A DNA stretch of 64,000 bases, taken from Hyperoodon ampullatus (taxonomy: Eukaryota; Chordata; Mammalia; Artiodactyla; Ziphiidae). Each line of letters opens with the position of its first letter. Position 1 is the stretch's first letter. Below the pieces are notes generated by a model. It was not told the DNA's origin, did no database searches, and saw nothing but the letters and a program-made list of their open reading frames with translations. A program made the position numbers and the translations under genes. Shown here piece after piece: positions 50,669 to 61,065 of the stretch. The stretch covers positions 1,426,001-1,490,000 of the forward strand of contig OX457065.1 in NCBI GenBank assembly GCA_949752795.1, written 5' to 3'.

Positions 50669-51785
50669 GAGGAAGAATGACAACAACTTCAATCCATATC
50701 TTGAACCATATGAAAAAATTAACTCAAAATGGAATATAGGCTAAATGCAAACCCAAAACAGTAAAACTTCTAAAAGAAAACGTTGACATCTCTGTGACTT
50801 GTTGGCTAAGCAGAGCCTCCTTAGGTTCAACGCCAGAATCACCGTTTGTTTCATAAAAGAATGGACTTGATCGACATTAAGTACTTCCACTCTTTGAAAG
50901 ATACTGTTAAGAGGATGCAAACACTGAGAGAGATCGTGTACCTGATAAGAGCCTGTGTCCAGAATATATAAAGAACCCTCAAAACTCAATAATAAGAAAA
51001 ATAATAATCCACTTTAAAAATGGCCACAAGATTCGAACAGATACTTCCTCAAAAAAGACGGCAAGTGATACCTCAAAAGAGTCTCAGGATCATTTGTCTT
51101 TAAGGAAATGTAAATTAAAACCACAGTGAGATAATGCTACAGACCTGCTGGAATTTAACAAAACAAAACTCACAACACCGAGGGTGCATGAGACTGCAGC
51201 AACTAGACTGAGACATGGCTGGGCCCGTGCCAGCAGGGCGGGGGCTCTGGAATAGAGTCCGGTGGCTTCTTACGAAGTTAAATGCACATGTCTAGTGCGG
51301 GATCCTACAACCCCCCCCCCGGGGGGGCCCACACAAACCCTATGGGAACGTTATGGAAGCTCCATTCCTCATCACTGAGACCTGAGACAGCCCAAATGAC
51401 CCTCAACTGGGAGACGAATAAGCAAACTCCAGGCAGTCATTCGACGGTGCCCTGCTCAGCAGTACACGGAAGGCAGTCCCCACATGTGCAGGACGAGGCT
51501 GAACCTGGGATCCCAAGTTCAGGGAGCGAGCCCTGCAGGCTGCGCCCTGCGGGATTCCACTTACCCAGCTTTCAGAGAAAGGCATCAGCTCGGCGATTGC
51601 CCGGAGCAGGGCGGGGGGACGCCACCGACCGAGGGCACAGGGAGGTTGGGACAGGTGCCCCCACCCGTGATACAGCCTGATGGTAGTGGTGGTGCCACGG
51701 CTGATGCCTTTCCCAAAACTCACCAAACTGTCCCCTAGCAAGGGTGATTTTACTCTGTGCAAGTTATACCTTAATAAAAGATACG

Positions 51786-52710
51786 GAGGACATAGAACGA
51801 TACAGTCTTCCCCTGAAGCAGCCTCGCATCTCCTTGGCTGGGCTCCGTCTCCTGCGGTTTCTAAAGCAATCAACGCCGCGAGGAATCAGGTCGTGGTGAC
51901 TGGTTTAGACCCGTCAGCGCTCCCGGGACGGGGAGCACGCTGGAGGGCGGGTACCTGAACCCCGACCCAGCCTTGTTAGGAGAAAAGAAGGTGGGAAAAC
52001 GGGTGTCAGTCAGGCTGATACCTGGGAGGAGACGGAAGCCGTCAGGGCCGGGTGTTTGCGCGGGGGAAGGAGAGAGAAGGGGCCTGGCCCAGGAGGCAGG
52101 GAGGCCTGATGGGTGGAGCCCGGCCCCGAATGAGGGGGGTCCCAGCGCACGGAGAGCTGGAGGTGAGGGCCGCAGCAAAAGCAGGAGTTGGGAGAAGGGC
52201 CCCGGGGCAGCTCCCCGGGACGCCGCCAGAGAGGCTTTCGCCCTAAGTGCTGCGAACGCCCCCAAAGGCTTTGCGTGGCTGGACGATGTGATCCCGGTTA
52301 TATTTTCAGAGGATCAGAGCTGTGTGGAAGATGGGCTGGGGGGCAGCAGAAATGAAACTCGGGGCGACTGCAGCCTCCTGGGCAGGAGACGGCACGAAAA
52401 GAAAGCTGTGGGGGCTGGCTGGGTGTGGGAGAGAGAGAGGGAGGAGAGGGGCCTCCAGGACCAGCCCCGGGGCTCCAGCCTGCATACCGCCGCCTGCGCA
52501 GTGATCCCTGACGGGGTGGGACCAGGGCTGCACGGCAGGAGGTCTGCTGGGCTGGGGGAGGCTGAGAACCCAGCTGGGGTGTCAGGCAGGCAGTCTGTTC
52601 ATCCACAAGACAGGAAGCAGAACACCTAACTCACAGGCGAACGGTGAAAGCCGTCTCTAGACAGCTCGGCTGTGCAAACCAGTAACACCAGTAATTCATC
52701 TCCGATGCAC
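51786..52710. other. GC-rich unique sequence, no gene seen
   Basis: Nothing recognised. A 218-codon frame at 51973-52629 is Arg/Gly-rich, purine-biased and unsupported. Confidence 0.4.
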
Positions 52711-52714
52711 CTGC

Positions 52715-52905
52715 CCCGTGTCTGTGGCTTTGAGAGCATCCCATGAGTGACCCCTGCGGCCTCCTGCAGGGCCTTCGGTTTCATTTCACAGATGCAGAAA
52801 CTGAGGCTCAGAGAGGTTCATCATTTGCTCAAAGCCACCCAGCGGGTAAGGGTGGCACCTGCATCAGAAAGGAACCCAGGTCTGTAAACTTGATCGTCTT
52901 GGCCC
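52715..52905 (-). mobile_element. MIR SINE, antisense
   Basis: 'catttcacagatgcagaaac', 'tgaggctcagagaggttcat', 'tttgctcaaagccacccagc' and 'aggaacccaggtctgtaaac' are the classic antisense MIR order. Confidence 0.93.
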
Positions 52906-53089
52906 TCCCCACCTTGTTTCCCAAATGAAAGGGTTCTTTTTTTCAGTCCGTAAAGGAGGTATGTGGGAGACACAGGCCCCAAGCCCCTCTCCAAATAGCC
53001 AGCTAGGCAGCGGCTCCCATTCCGGCCCGGGGGGTCCAATCTGAGGGAGGAGGTGGCCCGGCCTCACCCTGCAGCCAGAGGCAGCGGGA

Positions 53090-53410
53090 ACATCTCTGCA
53101 GCCAGGCGCAGTATTTCCAGGCAGCAGAATTAATAGGGCAATTCCCCATGCAGAACTTAGCTGGCTCCTGCACTAAATTAGCATAGATAAATATTTTTGA
53201 GAGAGGAGGGAAAATAATGCATTTTGCAATAAAGCCAGAGCACAGCCCTCCGCGGCCGTTCTGCAAATCTGGATGAAATGAATTTGCACCTGGAGTAATT
53301 GAAGGCACCATGGTCCTCCGGGGCCGGGAGCAGGCCCAGCCAGGCGGATAAATTCCCTCCACTCTGGCAGAGCTGATGGTTGTCGAGAGGTTGATCCCTG
53401 TGGTGGGCTG
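53090..53410. promoter_or_regulatory. Candidate conserved non-coding element H
   Basis: 'cagcagaattaatagggcaa', 'tgcactaaattagcatagat', 'tagataaatatttttgagag' (GATA core beside a FOX-like ATAAATATT), 'aataatgcattttgcaataa' (POU/CEBP-like ATGCAT...TTGCAAT), 'ctggagtaattgaaggcacc'. No repeat recognised. AT-balanced island in GC-rich DNA. Confidence 0.36.
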
Positions 53411-55100
53411 GGGTGGGGGAGGGGAAGCGCCAGGGCCTGAGTCTGGGGGATGCACAGAGCACAAAGCCTGCCTGAGGTCCAAGAGGGCCCCTGCCCCCCT
53501 CTCTAGGTGAAGGGGAAGCACCCAGATGGAACAGCATGGAGGGGCCGTGCCCCAGCCAGCTGCCAGGGCCGTCTGACAACCCACACCCCCCTCCCAGCTC
53601 CGTGGAAACTGTGAAGCTCGGGGGACTCCTCAGTGAGTGGCCCAGGAGCTCCAGGCTCACCATCGGGGCTCCCTGCAAACCTTTGCCCACACCCTCACGA
53701 GCGGGTGAATCACCCTCCTCCCAGCTGTCCTCCCCGGGCCTCCCCCTTCCGGCCGCACCATCTCTCACTGGCCTACAGGGCCCCCCAGCATGGCCCCAGG
53801 GTGAGGGCTTAGGGGCCGGAGGTGGCCTTCAGCAGTGTGCACGGGTATGGCTACACCGGTCATCTAAGAGACTGAAACACTTCCCAGCTGGCTGGCAAAC
53901 GAGCGCTGCCCTGGCCCGGGTGCGGCCCATGATCCCTTCCCGCTGGCTGGGTCCTGCTGCCCCTGTTGGAGATCCTGTAAATTTCTCCCGGGAGCAAGGG
54001 TTAGACCCCTCTGAGATCTCCACGACCCCCAGCCCCCGCGGTGAACAGCCCAGTTAGGGTGGAAGAGACAGTGGATCCTGTGCCCACAGCCCCTCTTCCC
54101 CCCGCAACAGGCTGCCTCCCAGACTGCGGCCTTCTCTCCTCTCCCTGCCCGGGCCCGGCCGGGACGGGAACTGCCCTGAATGTGGCGATGCTCTGCCCTC
54201 CTCGGTCTGCTCCCGCATTCGAGGCCCCTCACCTGGTCCCCGCTGTCCTCTCCGTACTCCCCTGAGACTAGCTGGGGGCACGCAGAGCTGCCTGGGACTC
54301 GGGTCCTGCCCCGGGAGGTGGGGGAGGAGCTAGACCAGAGCAGGGCAGCAGGTGCCAGGCATCACACCCTGGCTGGAGTGGCCGCTAAGGGGCCGCCCGG
54401 GGTCCCGCTGCTGAGGCCTGCGGCTGGACCCGCCCCCCCCCCGATCCCGGCCCTTGACTCGGAGCCCAGGGGACGGCTGGGCGATGACGGTGCGTCCACC
54501 TGCCTCTGCCGAGCAGGACCCGGGATGGAGCCTCCCCACGCCCCCCCACCCCTCCCTTCCCCAGAGTGGGAGGCTCTGGTCAGGGCTGAGGCTTCGGGCC
54601 GTGTTTGCATCAGAAGTCTTTGCAGATGCTTTTTCTCTTAACATCAGTCGTTTCTGTGTCGGCGGCTCTCAGTAGGGGAGGAAATGTATCAGAGTTTCTC
54701 GACGTGTTTTTTACCAAGTACACCCTCCAGGCCACTTCCTCGTGGTCCTGGAAGGTACTGCCTAGGGAAAGTGCCGGAGTCCCCAGGGAGGGGCTCCGGG
54801 AGGGGGTGACAGCCAGTACAAAAGCTGTGAAACCCTGAGATTGTGGCTCCAGCGCAGGGGCAGGGGATCAGGTCCTTTGCCCTCTGCCTCTGTGAGTCCC
54901 ACCCATCCAGTGGGGTCCCTGCCCTGACGGCCGCTCAGCTCAGTGGCTCTGGGCTCACATGCGGCTCCGCGGGCTGTGGCCGGTGCCGGGACAGAGGGCT
55001 GGCTCGGGGCACAAAAAGCCCGGGGGGCTCCTGCAGGAGGCCGTGGGGAGAGCCCAGCCTGGGGCGTCCGGCCTGCCCCGAACATCTCTACCTGCGTGTC
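53411..55100. other. GC-rich, repeat-poor unique block
   Basis: No exon or named repeat seen. Frames such as 53536-54057 plus and 54180-54641 plus lack domains. Confidence 0.45.
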
Positions 55101-55109
55101 GATTTTGTA

Positions 55110-55310
55110 CTTCCACAGTGCCAGGCACGGTCCTAAATGCTTTACATACACTAACTCATTTAATCTTCTAAAGCAGGGACTGTTATTTCCCAATTTACCA
55201 GATGGGGAAGCTGAGGCACAGAGACTCAAGCGGCTTGTGCACAGCCGCACAGCTCTCGGTGGCAGAGCCAGAATTCACACCTGGGCGGTGGACTCTGCGG
55301 GGACCCTTGT
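55110..55310 (-). mobile_element. MIR SINE, antisense, near full length
   Basis: 'cacagtgccaggcacggtcc', 'taactcatttaatcttctaa', 'aatttaccagatggggaagc', 'tgaggcacagagactcaagc' and 'gtggcagagccagaattcac' span almost the whole antisense MIR. Confidence 0.95.
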
Positions 55311-55479
55311 CACCCCGGCTCCGCAGGGCCCCGGGGAAGGCAGCAGGCAGGCGGGAGCGTGGGCTCTGAGCGCTCCCAGGGTGCGGGGCAGCCCTCCCAC
55401 CCCAGCAGAGCGGCTGTGCGGGAGGCGAACCCAGGTCCCCACAGGTCCCTCTGCCCCCAATTTATGGGTGCTTTCTGCA

Positions 55480-55745
55480 CATCAGCTGAACATTAAGGAA
55501 AAATCTGTGTCTTGGCCAGGACATAGCTCATTAATGCACATTTACACAAGTCATGACAGTTTCTTCAAACAGAGACTCAAAATGCCTCCTCTGCACAGCT
55601 GGTCACAGAGATCACCCAAAATAGCAACCAGCACAAGGCAGTTGCTTTCGGTAATTGCAGCTGACAACCTGGGGTTTACTTCTCTCCTGGAGCAGATCTG
55701 GGTACTCCGAGTGGTCTCTCCCGGGACCAGAACCAAGACTTGAAG
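55480..55745. promoter_or_regulatory. Candidate conserved non-coding element I
   Basis: 'catcagctgaacattaagga', 'gctcattaatgcacatttac' (ATTAATG), 'agtcatgacagtttcttcaa' (TGACAG, MEIS/TGIF-like), 'tctgcacagctggtcacaga' (CAGCTG E-box) and 'tcggtaattgcagctgacaa' (TAATTG beside CAGCTG). No repeat match. Confidence 0.33.
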
Positions 55746-55844
55746 GTTAAGATGGGGAAGGGCATTGCTACTGGACCCTGTACACCCCCAGCTCCACTGC
55801 GCTCCGTCCCTTGTGGACTGACCTTGGTGTCCCGTTCAGAAACT

Positions 55845-56000
55845 TGCACCTTGATGGCAGCACGGCTCTGCCAGCTGTGAAGTCTTGGGCTCCCTGAGCC
55901 TCGGTTTCCCCATCTGCAAAATGGGCATCACACCCGGGTTGCTGTGAAGGTCAGAGGTGATAGACCGGATGCACTGGCACATGGCAGAAGCGTGTAAACG
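55845..56000 (+). mobile_element. MIR SINE fragment
   Basis: 'ctctgccagctgtgaagtct', 'cctgagcctcggtttcccca' and 'tctgcaaaatgggcatcaca' match sense MIR, continuing to 'gaccggatgcactggcacat'. Confidence 0.9.
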
Positions 56001-57340
56001 GGACAGACGGGACAGACAGAGGAGCACTGTGTGTCGCGGGCGAGGCAGGACATTATGAGCACGATTGGAGGTGGGGGCCGACAGGGGTCTCCCACTGCTG
56101 ACCAAGCACAAGGCTTCCCTGACCTCCCGGGGGCGACCTGGGGTGGGGGGTGGGGGAGAAGGAGGGTACCCTGAGCAGAGAGAGAGCCAGGAACAACCTT
56201 CGCTGGGGGGATCTGGAGCAAAGTCTGATGCGGTCTGGGTCTGAGGAGCCACAGCGACAAGGTCCAGCCAGGGAGGGTCCCCTGGAGTGAGGGATCGCCG
56301 GAACGAGGGAGCTGGCCGGGCAGTGCCCAGGTAGGCTCTGGACTGAGGTCAGGCAGAGCCCACACAGCTTTCGGGAATCACGGCGCCCGAGGCCCCCTCC
56401 ACCCTTCACCCAGAGGGAGGCCTGGGGGCTGAAACCACAGGGCCAGCTGCAGGGGCCCCCTCCTGTGCCCTGAGAGTCCCAGGAGCAGCCAGCGGCCCTT
56501 CCTCCCTCTCCCTTGCTGGGTTTCCTAGGAAACGGGCCAAGTGCATCCTGCCACAACTGTCCCCTCCCCCACAAACCTCCCCCTGCCTGGAGCCCCGCTT
56601 TCTCCTGGGGAGGGGGCGCCCACAGCTCAACCCAAGACCCCCACTGCCCTGCCGCTGGCTGGCACGCCTGGGGAGTGGGGATTCAGGAGCGGAAGGCCCC
56701 CAGCTCGCCCGAGGGCACAGCGGGGCCTCCAGGCAGCAGCGGAAGATGGCTCATCTTGGGTCTCAAAATCTCCACCACAGAACGGCTTTTTTAAATGTGG
56801 TGAGAAAGTGTTTCCAGCATCATGGGAAGAGCAGAACAGTAACAGCTGTGGCTCCTGGAGCCCCTCCCGAGCCAGGCCCAGCACTGTCCTCCCACAACCC
56901 CATCCTGCACCCATTCCACGGAAGGATGTGGCTCGGAGGGGAGGCCCCGAAGCTGGCAGGTGACATGGCTTCAGCCCATCTGGGGTCGCTAAATCCTAGG
57001 GGGAGGGGAAATAGGCCCCCCCCATCCTCTGATAATGTCTTTCTGCTTTTGAGTATTTCCCCCATGTTCTCTAGTGAGGAGGTCCAGGCTTTTCCCCTTA
57101 GAGGAACCCCACCAATGCCCCTCTGCTTGCAAATAGGTCACGCGTGTCCACGGCTTCACCCAAACGTGGAAGCCACAGCTCCCTAGGCCTTCCTCACCAG
57201 CCCAACACAACACACCGGGTTTGGAGACAAATGACACACAGTATTTTTGAATCGCATCTTCCTGACTATTTCAATGAAACCGTGGCTCTGAGTTTCCCCA
57301 TCTGGATGTAAAATCTGGGCCCCCAGCGTCCTGACGCTCA
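56001..57340. other. GC-rich unique block, no gene seen
   Basis: No supported exon. 56.80-56.96 kb may hold a very decayed antisense MIR ('cccattccacggaaggatgt'), not called. Confidence 0.4.
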
Positions 57341-57356
57341 AAAAGTGATGGGGAGG

Positions 57357-57737
57357 CTTCCCTGGTGGCGCAGTGGTTGGGAGTCCACCTGCCAGTGCAG
57401 GGGACACGGGTTCAAGCCCTGGTCCGGGAAGATCCCACATGCCGCGGAGCACCTGGGCCCGTGTGCCACAACTACCGAGCCTGCACTCTAGAGTCCACGA
57501 GCCACAACTACTGAGCCCACGTGCCACAACTACTGAGCCCACGTGCCACAACTACTGAAGCCTGCGCCTAGAGCCCGTGCTCCGCAACAAGAGAAGCCAC
57601 CGCAATGAGAAGCCGGTGCACCACAACGAAGAGTAGCCCCCGCTCACCGCAACTAGAGAGAAGCCCGCGCGCAGCAAAGAAGACCCAGTGCAGCCAAAAA
57701 TAAATAAAATAAAATATAAAAAAAGAAAAAAAAGAAA
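57357..57737 (+). mobile_element. CHR-family SINE, long form with extra internal repeat unit
   Basis: Plus-strand copy: head 'gcttccctggtggcgcagtg', 'gatcccacatgccgcggagc', tail 'aaaataaataaaataaaata'. Flanking 11-bp duplication 'tgatggggagg' at 57346-57356 and 57738-57748. The central region at 57496-57562 holds three tandem copies of a 22-bp unit built on 'ccacaactactga', against two diverged copies in the 3953 element. About 380 bp, the longest CHR copy here. Confidence 0.96.
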
Positions 57738-57748
57738 TGATGGGGAGG

Positions 57749-58915
57749 TAAACGTCCCTGGACCAGCAGGACCAGTGCCAGCTCCCTGTCTTTCTGGAGG
57801 AGCCCTAGGACTCTGCTGCGATTTGAAGAAAACGTTTCCAGATGCCCCCACGTGACGTGCACCCCAGCCCCTGCTGGAGCCATGCCTCCTGGGGCAGGCC
57901 CGCTGTAATCACTCCCCCCATGGAAACAGTGATGGTCGGCGGGCAGGGAGCAGGCTGGGGGATACAGGACCCGTGGCCACGCAGGGCCCACCTGGGACTG
58001 ACCCGTGGGCTGAGGCAGAGATTCCTTCTGCTAAACCGGCCGGAAGTAAACCTGGCACAGTCAACAGCCACGTCCCCCCCCAGGGAGGGAGCGGACTGCA
58101 AGCCACCGGCAGGAGACAAAGCAGAACCGCGGGGAGAAGCTGACATCAGCGCCCGCCTGGACCCGCTGTGCCTGGAGGAGCCTCCTCGCCCCAGCCAGGC
58201 GTACCCTCGGGGAAACAGGGGCCACGCTGTCCAGGGAGGCCCTGGGAGGCCCCTGGGGACCTGGGCCCTCACACCCCTGCCAGGAGGGGCTGCCTTGGTC
58301 TCCATCTCACAGATGAGCAAAGTGAGGCCCAGACAGGGGAGGAATCACAGGCCTCGTGGTGCTGCGGTCCGTCCCACGCTGCCCAGGGAGCACAGTCCAG
58401 CGGCAGGGGTGCGCACAGCCCACGGGGTGTCTGGAGGAGGGACGGGGAGGCTGAGGCAGGCCCAGCGCCGGCCGGGAGGGTGGGCGACGGCAGCGGCTTT
58501 GGCGTCTCACCTGCAGAGGCCACATGAGCCCGCGCTGGAGGGGCTGGAAGGCAGGGCAACCCCAGGCCCCTGCTGAGCGGTGGGGAGCCTCGGCCTGCGG
58601 GACCCCGGGCTGGGGTGCAGCGCCAGGCGTGCAGCCGTGCCAGGAGCCCGTCTCCCCAAGCCGAGTGCTATCCCTGCAGTGCCGGCCCCACCTCTATCAT
58701 CACAGCTGCCACTGCCCCTGTCACCACCTGGGGACCGGGGGCCGGGAGGAGAAGTAACAAGCAGGCACAGTTTCCCCAAACCAACCCATCACCACAGAGG
58801 CCAGGCCAAACCTTCTGTGTACATTTTCCTTGGAGAGGAAGAGATAATTGCTGTTGCTGCGGGGAGCTGTCTTCAGAGGCCCCCCTGCCCGTCCCCCCAT
58901 GCTACCCAGGCGTAG
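57749..58915. other. GC-rich unique block, no gene seen
   Basis: No transposon or exon recognised. The 244-codon plus-strand frame at 57842-58576 has no domain. Confidence 0.42.
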
Positions 58916-58917
58916 CC

Positions 58918-59105
58918 AGGGATGACACTGTAATCTTGAATCAAGCTAAGTGGTTACTATGGTGTCAGCCTGAAATTATGAATCTGCCAGCCGGCCAGCA
59001 CCGAGGCGCAGAGCCAGGGGTTCACAATTAAAGCAGAGAGACCAAGAAAGAGAAGGCACATTGTATTTCAATCGCAGCAAAATTGCACTTCCGATCACGG
59101 GAATT
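58918..59105. promoter_or_regulatory. Candidate conserved non-coding element J
   Basis: 'actgtaatcttgaatcaagc' (TAATC beside a TTGAATCAA palindrome), 'aagtggttactatggtgtca' (RFX-like half site GTTACTATGG), 'cctgaaattatgaatctgcc', 'gttcacaattaaagcagaga' and 'acattgtatttcaatcgcag' (ACATTGT, SOX-like). Ends at an A19 run. No repeat recognised. Confidence 0.32.
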
Positions 59106-59124
59106 AAAAAAAAAAAAAAAAAAA
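59106..59124 (+). repeat. Poly(A) run
   Basis: A19 not attached to any recognised SINE or L1 on its 5' side. It could be a simple slippage tract or the tail of an unrecognised retrocopy. Confidence 0.85.
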
Positions 59125-59535
59125 GATGTGCTTGGAAATGCAGTTAGCGGCATCATCGGGGCCAGAAACCTCCCCAAGTTCTGCTACCCACCCGTCACCT
59201 CCCCGTCCCCACACACCGTCCCCTTCTGCCCTGAGCCCTGTGGCTCGGTGCCCCCTGCCCCAACACACACACCCCGTCCTGGCCTGGGAAAGCCTGGCCT
59301 CCCAGGACACTCGGCCTGGCCTGCATCTCCAGGGCGCCACCCTTGACGCCTCTGCCCCCTGACCCCGACGTGGAACCCATCCACAACTGCTGTCAGCCCT
59401 ACCTTTAGACATCTGGTGAGACCCACGCCACACCCCAGCCACCACCCCGGCCCGAGCCCCTCATCTGGGCACTGGCGGCCTCCCTGCCACCATCCCTCCC
59501 TCAGGTCTGACGTCACACCTCTGACTTCTCTTCCC
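59125..59535. other. C-rich unique sequence
   Basis: Nothing recognised. Confidence 0.4.
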
Positions 59536-59539
59536 GGGA

Positions 59540-59715
59540 TGTTACTGCAGCCTCCCGGGCATGACAGGCACACTCCTGCCTCAGGGCCTTTGCACTGGCC
59601 ATCGCTCAGCCAGGAGGGTGCCCCCAGATCTCTGTGACCACAGGGTCTGTTTTGCTCCAGGCCTAGAACAGCCTGAGCACCAGGGAGAGCTCAGGGAATG
59701 AACGAGTGAGGCTTC
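59540..59715 (+). mobile_element. L2 LINE 3' region with internal deletion
   Basis: 'gcctcagggcctttgcactg', 'agggtgcccccagatctctg', 'tgttttgctccaggcctaga' and 'cagggaatgaacgagtgagg' are sense L2 landmarks. The 'ccttccctgaccaccctatc' region between them is missing, so part of the element is deleted. Confidence 0.8.
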
Positions 59716-60445
59716 CGCAGCCTCTGGGCCCCATTTTCTCATCTTGACCGTGAGGGTCTGGACCACCTCAGAAGGGCAAACTGTAGCCCCCACGAGCAAA
59801 ATCCAGTCCAGAAGCCTGTTTGGTCACCTTACGCTGCACTGGACTGCAGTTGGACTGTAGCTTGGATTCATTAAGAACATATAAAAACTGGGAGAGTGAA
59901 CCCACAAATCAGGATTTCCAGCATAGGACTTATGTGTGATTTAATGGTTTGGGAGAACTTCCCCATAAAGGTATCTGGACCCAATGCCTTCTTTTTTTCT
60001 TTTCTTCTTCTTCCTTTTTTTTCCTTCCCTCCTCTTGAATCAACTTTGGTGCATTAGCCAGAGTTCCTGGTCATCGACCACACCTGGCTAATCAAGGCAG
60101 AAAACCGCATTTTACAGGGTTTGGAGAGTTTCCGGAATTTCTGGGAGGCTGAGGGACATAGCCAAGAGTGAGGAGCAATTCCCGACCCCTCTAAGAGACC
60201 CTCCGAGCAGAAAGCCCACGGCCCTCGCCACCTGCCGCCAGGCGCCCAGCGGGGCCGAGCACCGTTGCCACAGGAGCTGGTCCCTGGCAGGAACCTGCTC
60301 CCACCCCTCCCTTTCAGCCCTGCAGTCCTGGCTGGGTCCAGGCACGCGCCCACCCCCAGCTCCCCCTGCAGTGGAGACAGGCCGGCTGGAAGGACTGGGG
60401 TGAGGGCGTGAGCCAGCTGGCAGTGTCTGCTACTTTGTGTGTGCA
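59716..60445. other. Unassigned sequence with a T/C-rich tract
   Basis: 59990-60038 is pyrimidine-rich ('tcttttcttcttcttccttt'). The remainder is unrecognised, and no gene is seen. Confidence 0.4.
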
Positions 60446-60449
60446 TGGT

Positions 60450-61065
60450 TTTCCCTAAAAATTGTCCACCTTATATTAGATTGTCAAATTTATTGGCAAA
60501 AAAATTTGCATTTCCCTATAATTTCCTAACATATCTGTGTACCTGTAATGCCCTTTCGTCATTTTTATGGTTAGTGGTGTGCTTTCCTGATTAGTCTTGC
60601 TAGTTTGGTCTAGTTTATCAATTTTTTTCAAAGAATTGTCTTTCGTTTTTATAGCCCAGATCTACTATTGTTTTATTTTATTTCATTAATTTCTTCTGTC
60701 TGCTTTCTTTACATTTATTCTGAGGTTCACTTCCAGCTTATTGAGGTAAGCGCTCAGCTTCCTTATCTTTTCAGTGTTCCTCTTTTCCAATGACCGCATT
60801 TAAAGCTATTCATTGTCCTCTCAGTACGCACGTCTTGGGCGGTATCCTGGGGGGTTTTATAAGCAGTGCCTTTATTACTGTTCATTTCTAAATAGCTGGT
60901 AATTCAGTTTTGATTTATTGTTTAATTCACGTTAGTTAGATTTGTTTTTAAATTTCCAAGTGGATGGATTTGGGGATGTTACCCTCTTGTTAATTTCCAG
61001 CTTTATTTGCATTGTGTTTGGCAAATGTGTTTGGCGTGATCTTTTTAATTTTTAAAAAAATTGGT
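60450..61065 (-). mobile_element. Old L1 ORF2 fragment, antisense, internal
   Basis: 'cttgctagtttggtctagtt', 'ttttcaaagaattgtctttc', 'ttcattaatttcttctgtct', 'cagcttattgaggtaagcgc' and 'tttctaaatagctggtaatt' follow the antisense order of the ORF2 region upstream of the reverse transcriptase core. AT-rich, strongly decayed. Confidence 0.75.

Larger units (their letters stand above)
49610..51785 (+). mobile_element. L1 LINE, sense, about 2.2 kb with complete 3' end
   Basis: The longest L1 fragment in the window. Ordered landmarks: 'aaaacctccagctaacatcg', 'gaaagctttcatcctagatc', 'tcctggatgggaagactgag', 'caaggcaattccaatcaaaa', 'ggacttgatcgacattaagt', 'tccagaatatataaagaacc', and the terminus 'caagttataccttaataaaa'. 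ORF2 is broken, with recognisable pieces such as 49977-50228. From about 51.18 kb to the end the composition changes abruptly to GC-rich while the L1 order is kept. Confidence 0.93.

Noticed and set aside
54943..55743. 266-codon plus-strand open frame
   Set aside because: It passes through a near full-length antisense MIR and a candidate regulatory segment; no domain or splice support.
56800..56960. Possible antisense MIR
   Set aside because: Only short scattered matches; too weak to call.
57461..57562. Possible CRISPR-like repeat array
   Set aside because: The 22-bp repeats are contiguous without spacers and lie inside a mammalian SINE.
57842..58576. 244-codon plus-strand open frame
   Set aside because: GC-rich, Pro/Arg/Gly-rich translation with no domain or supported exon boundary.
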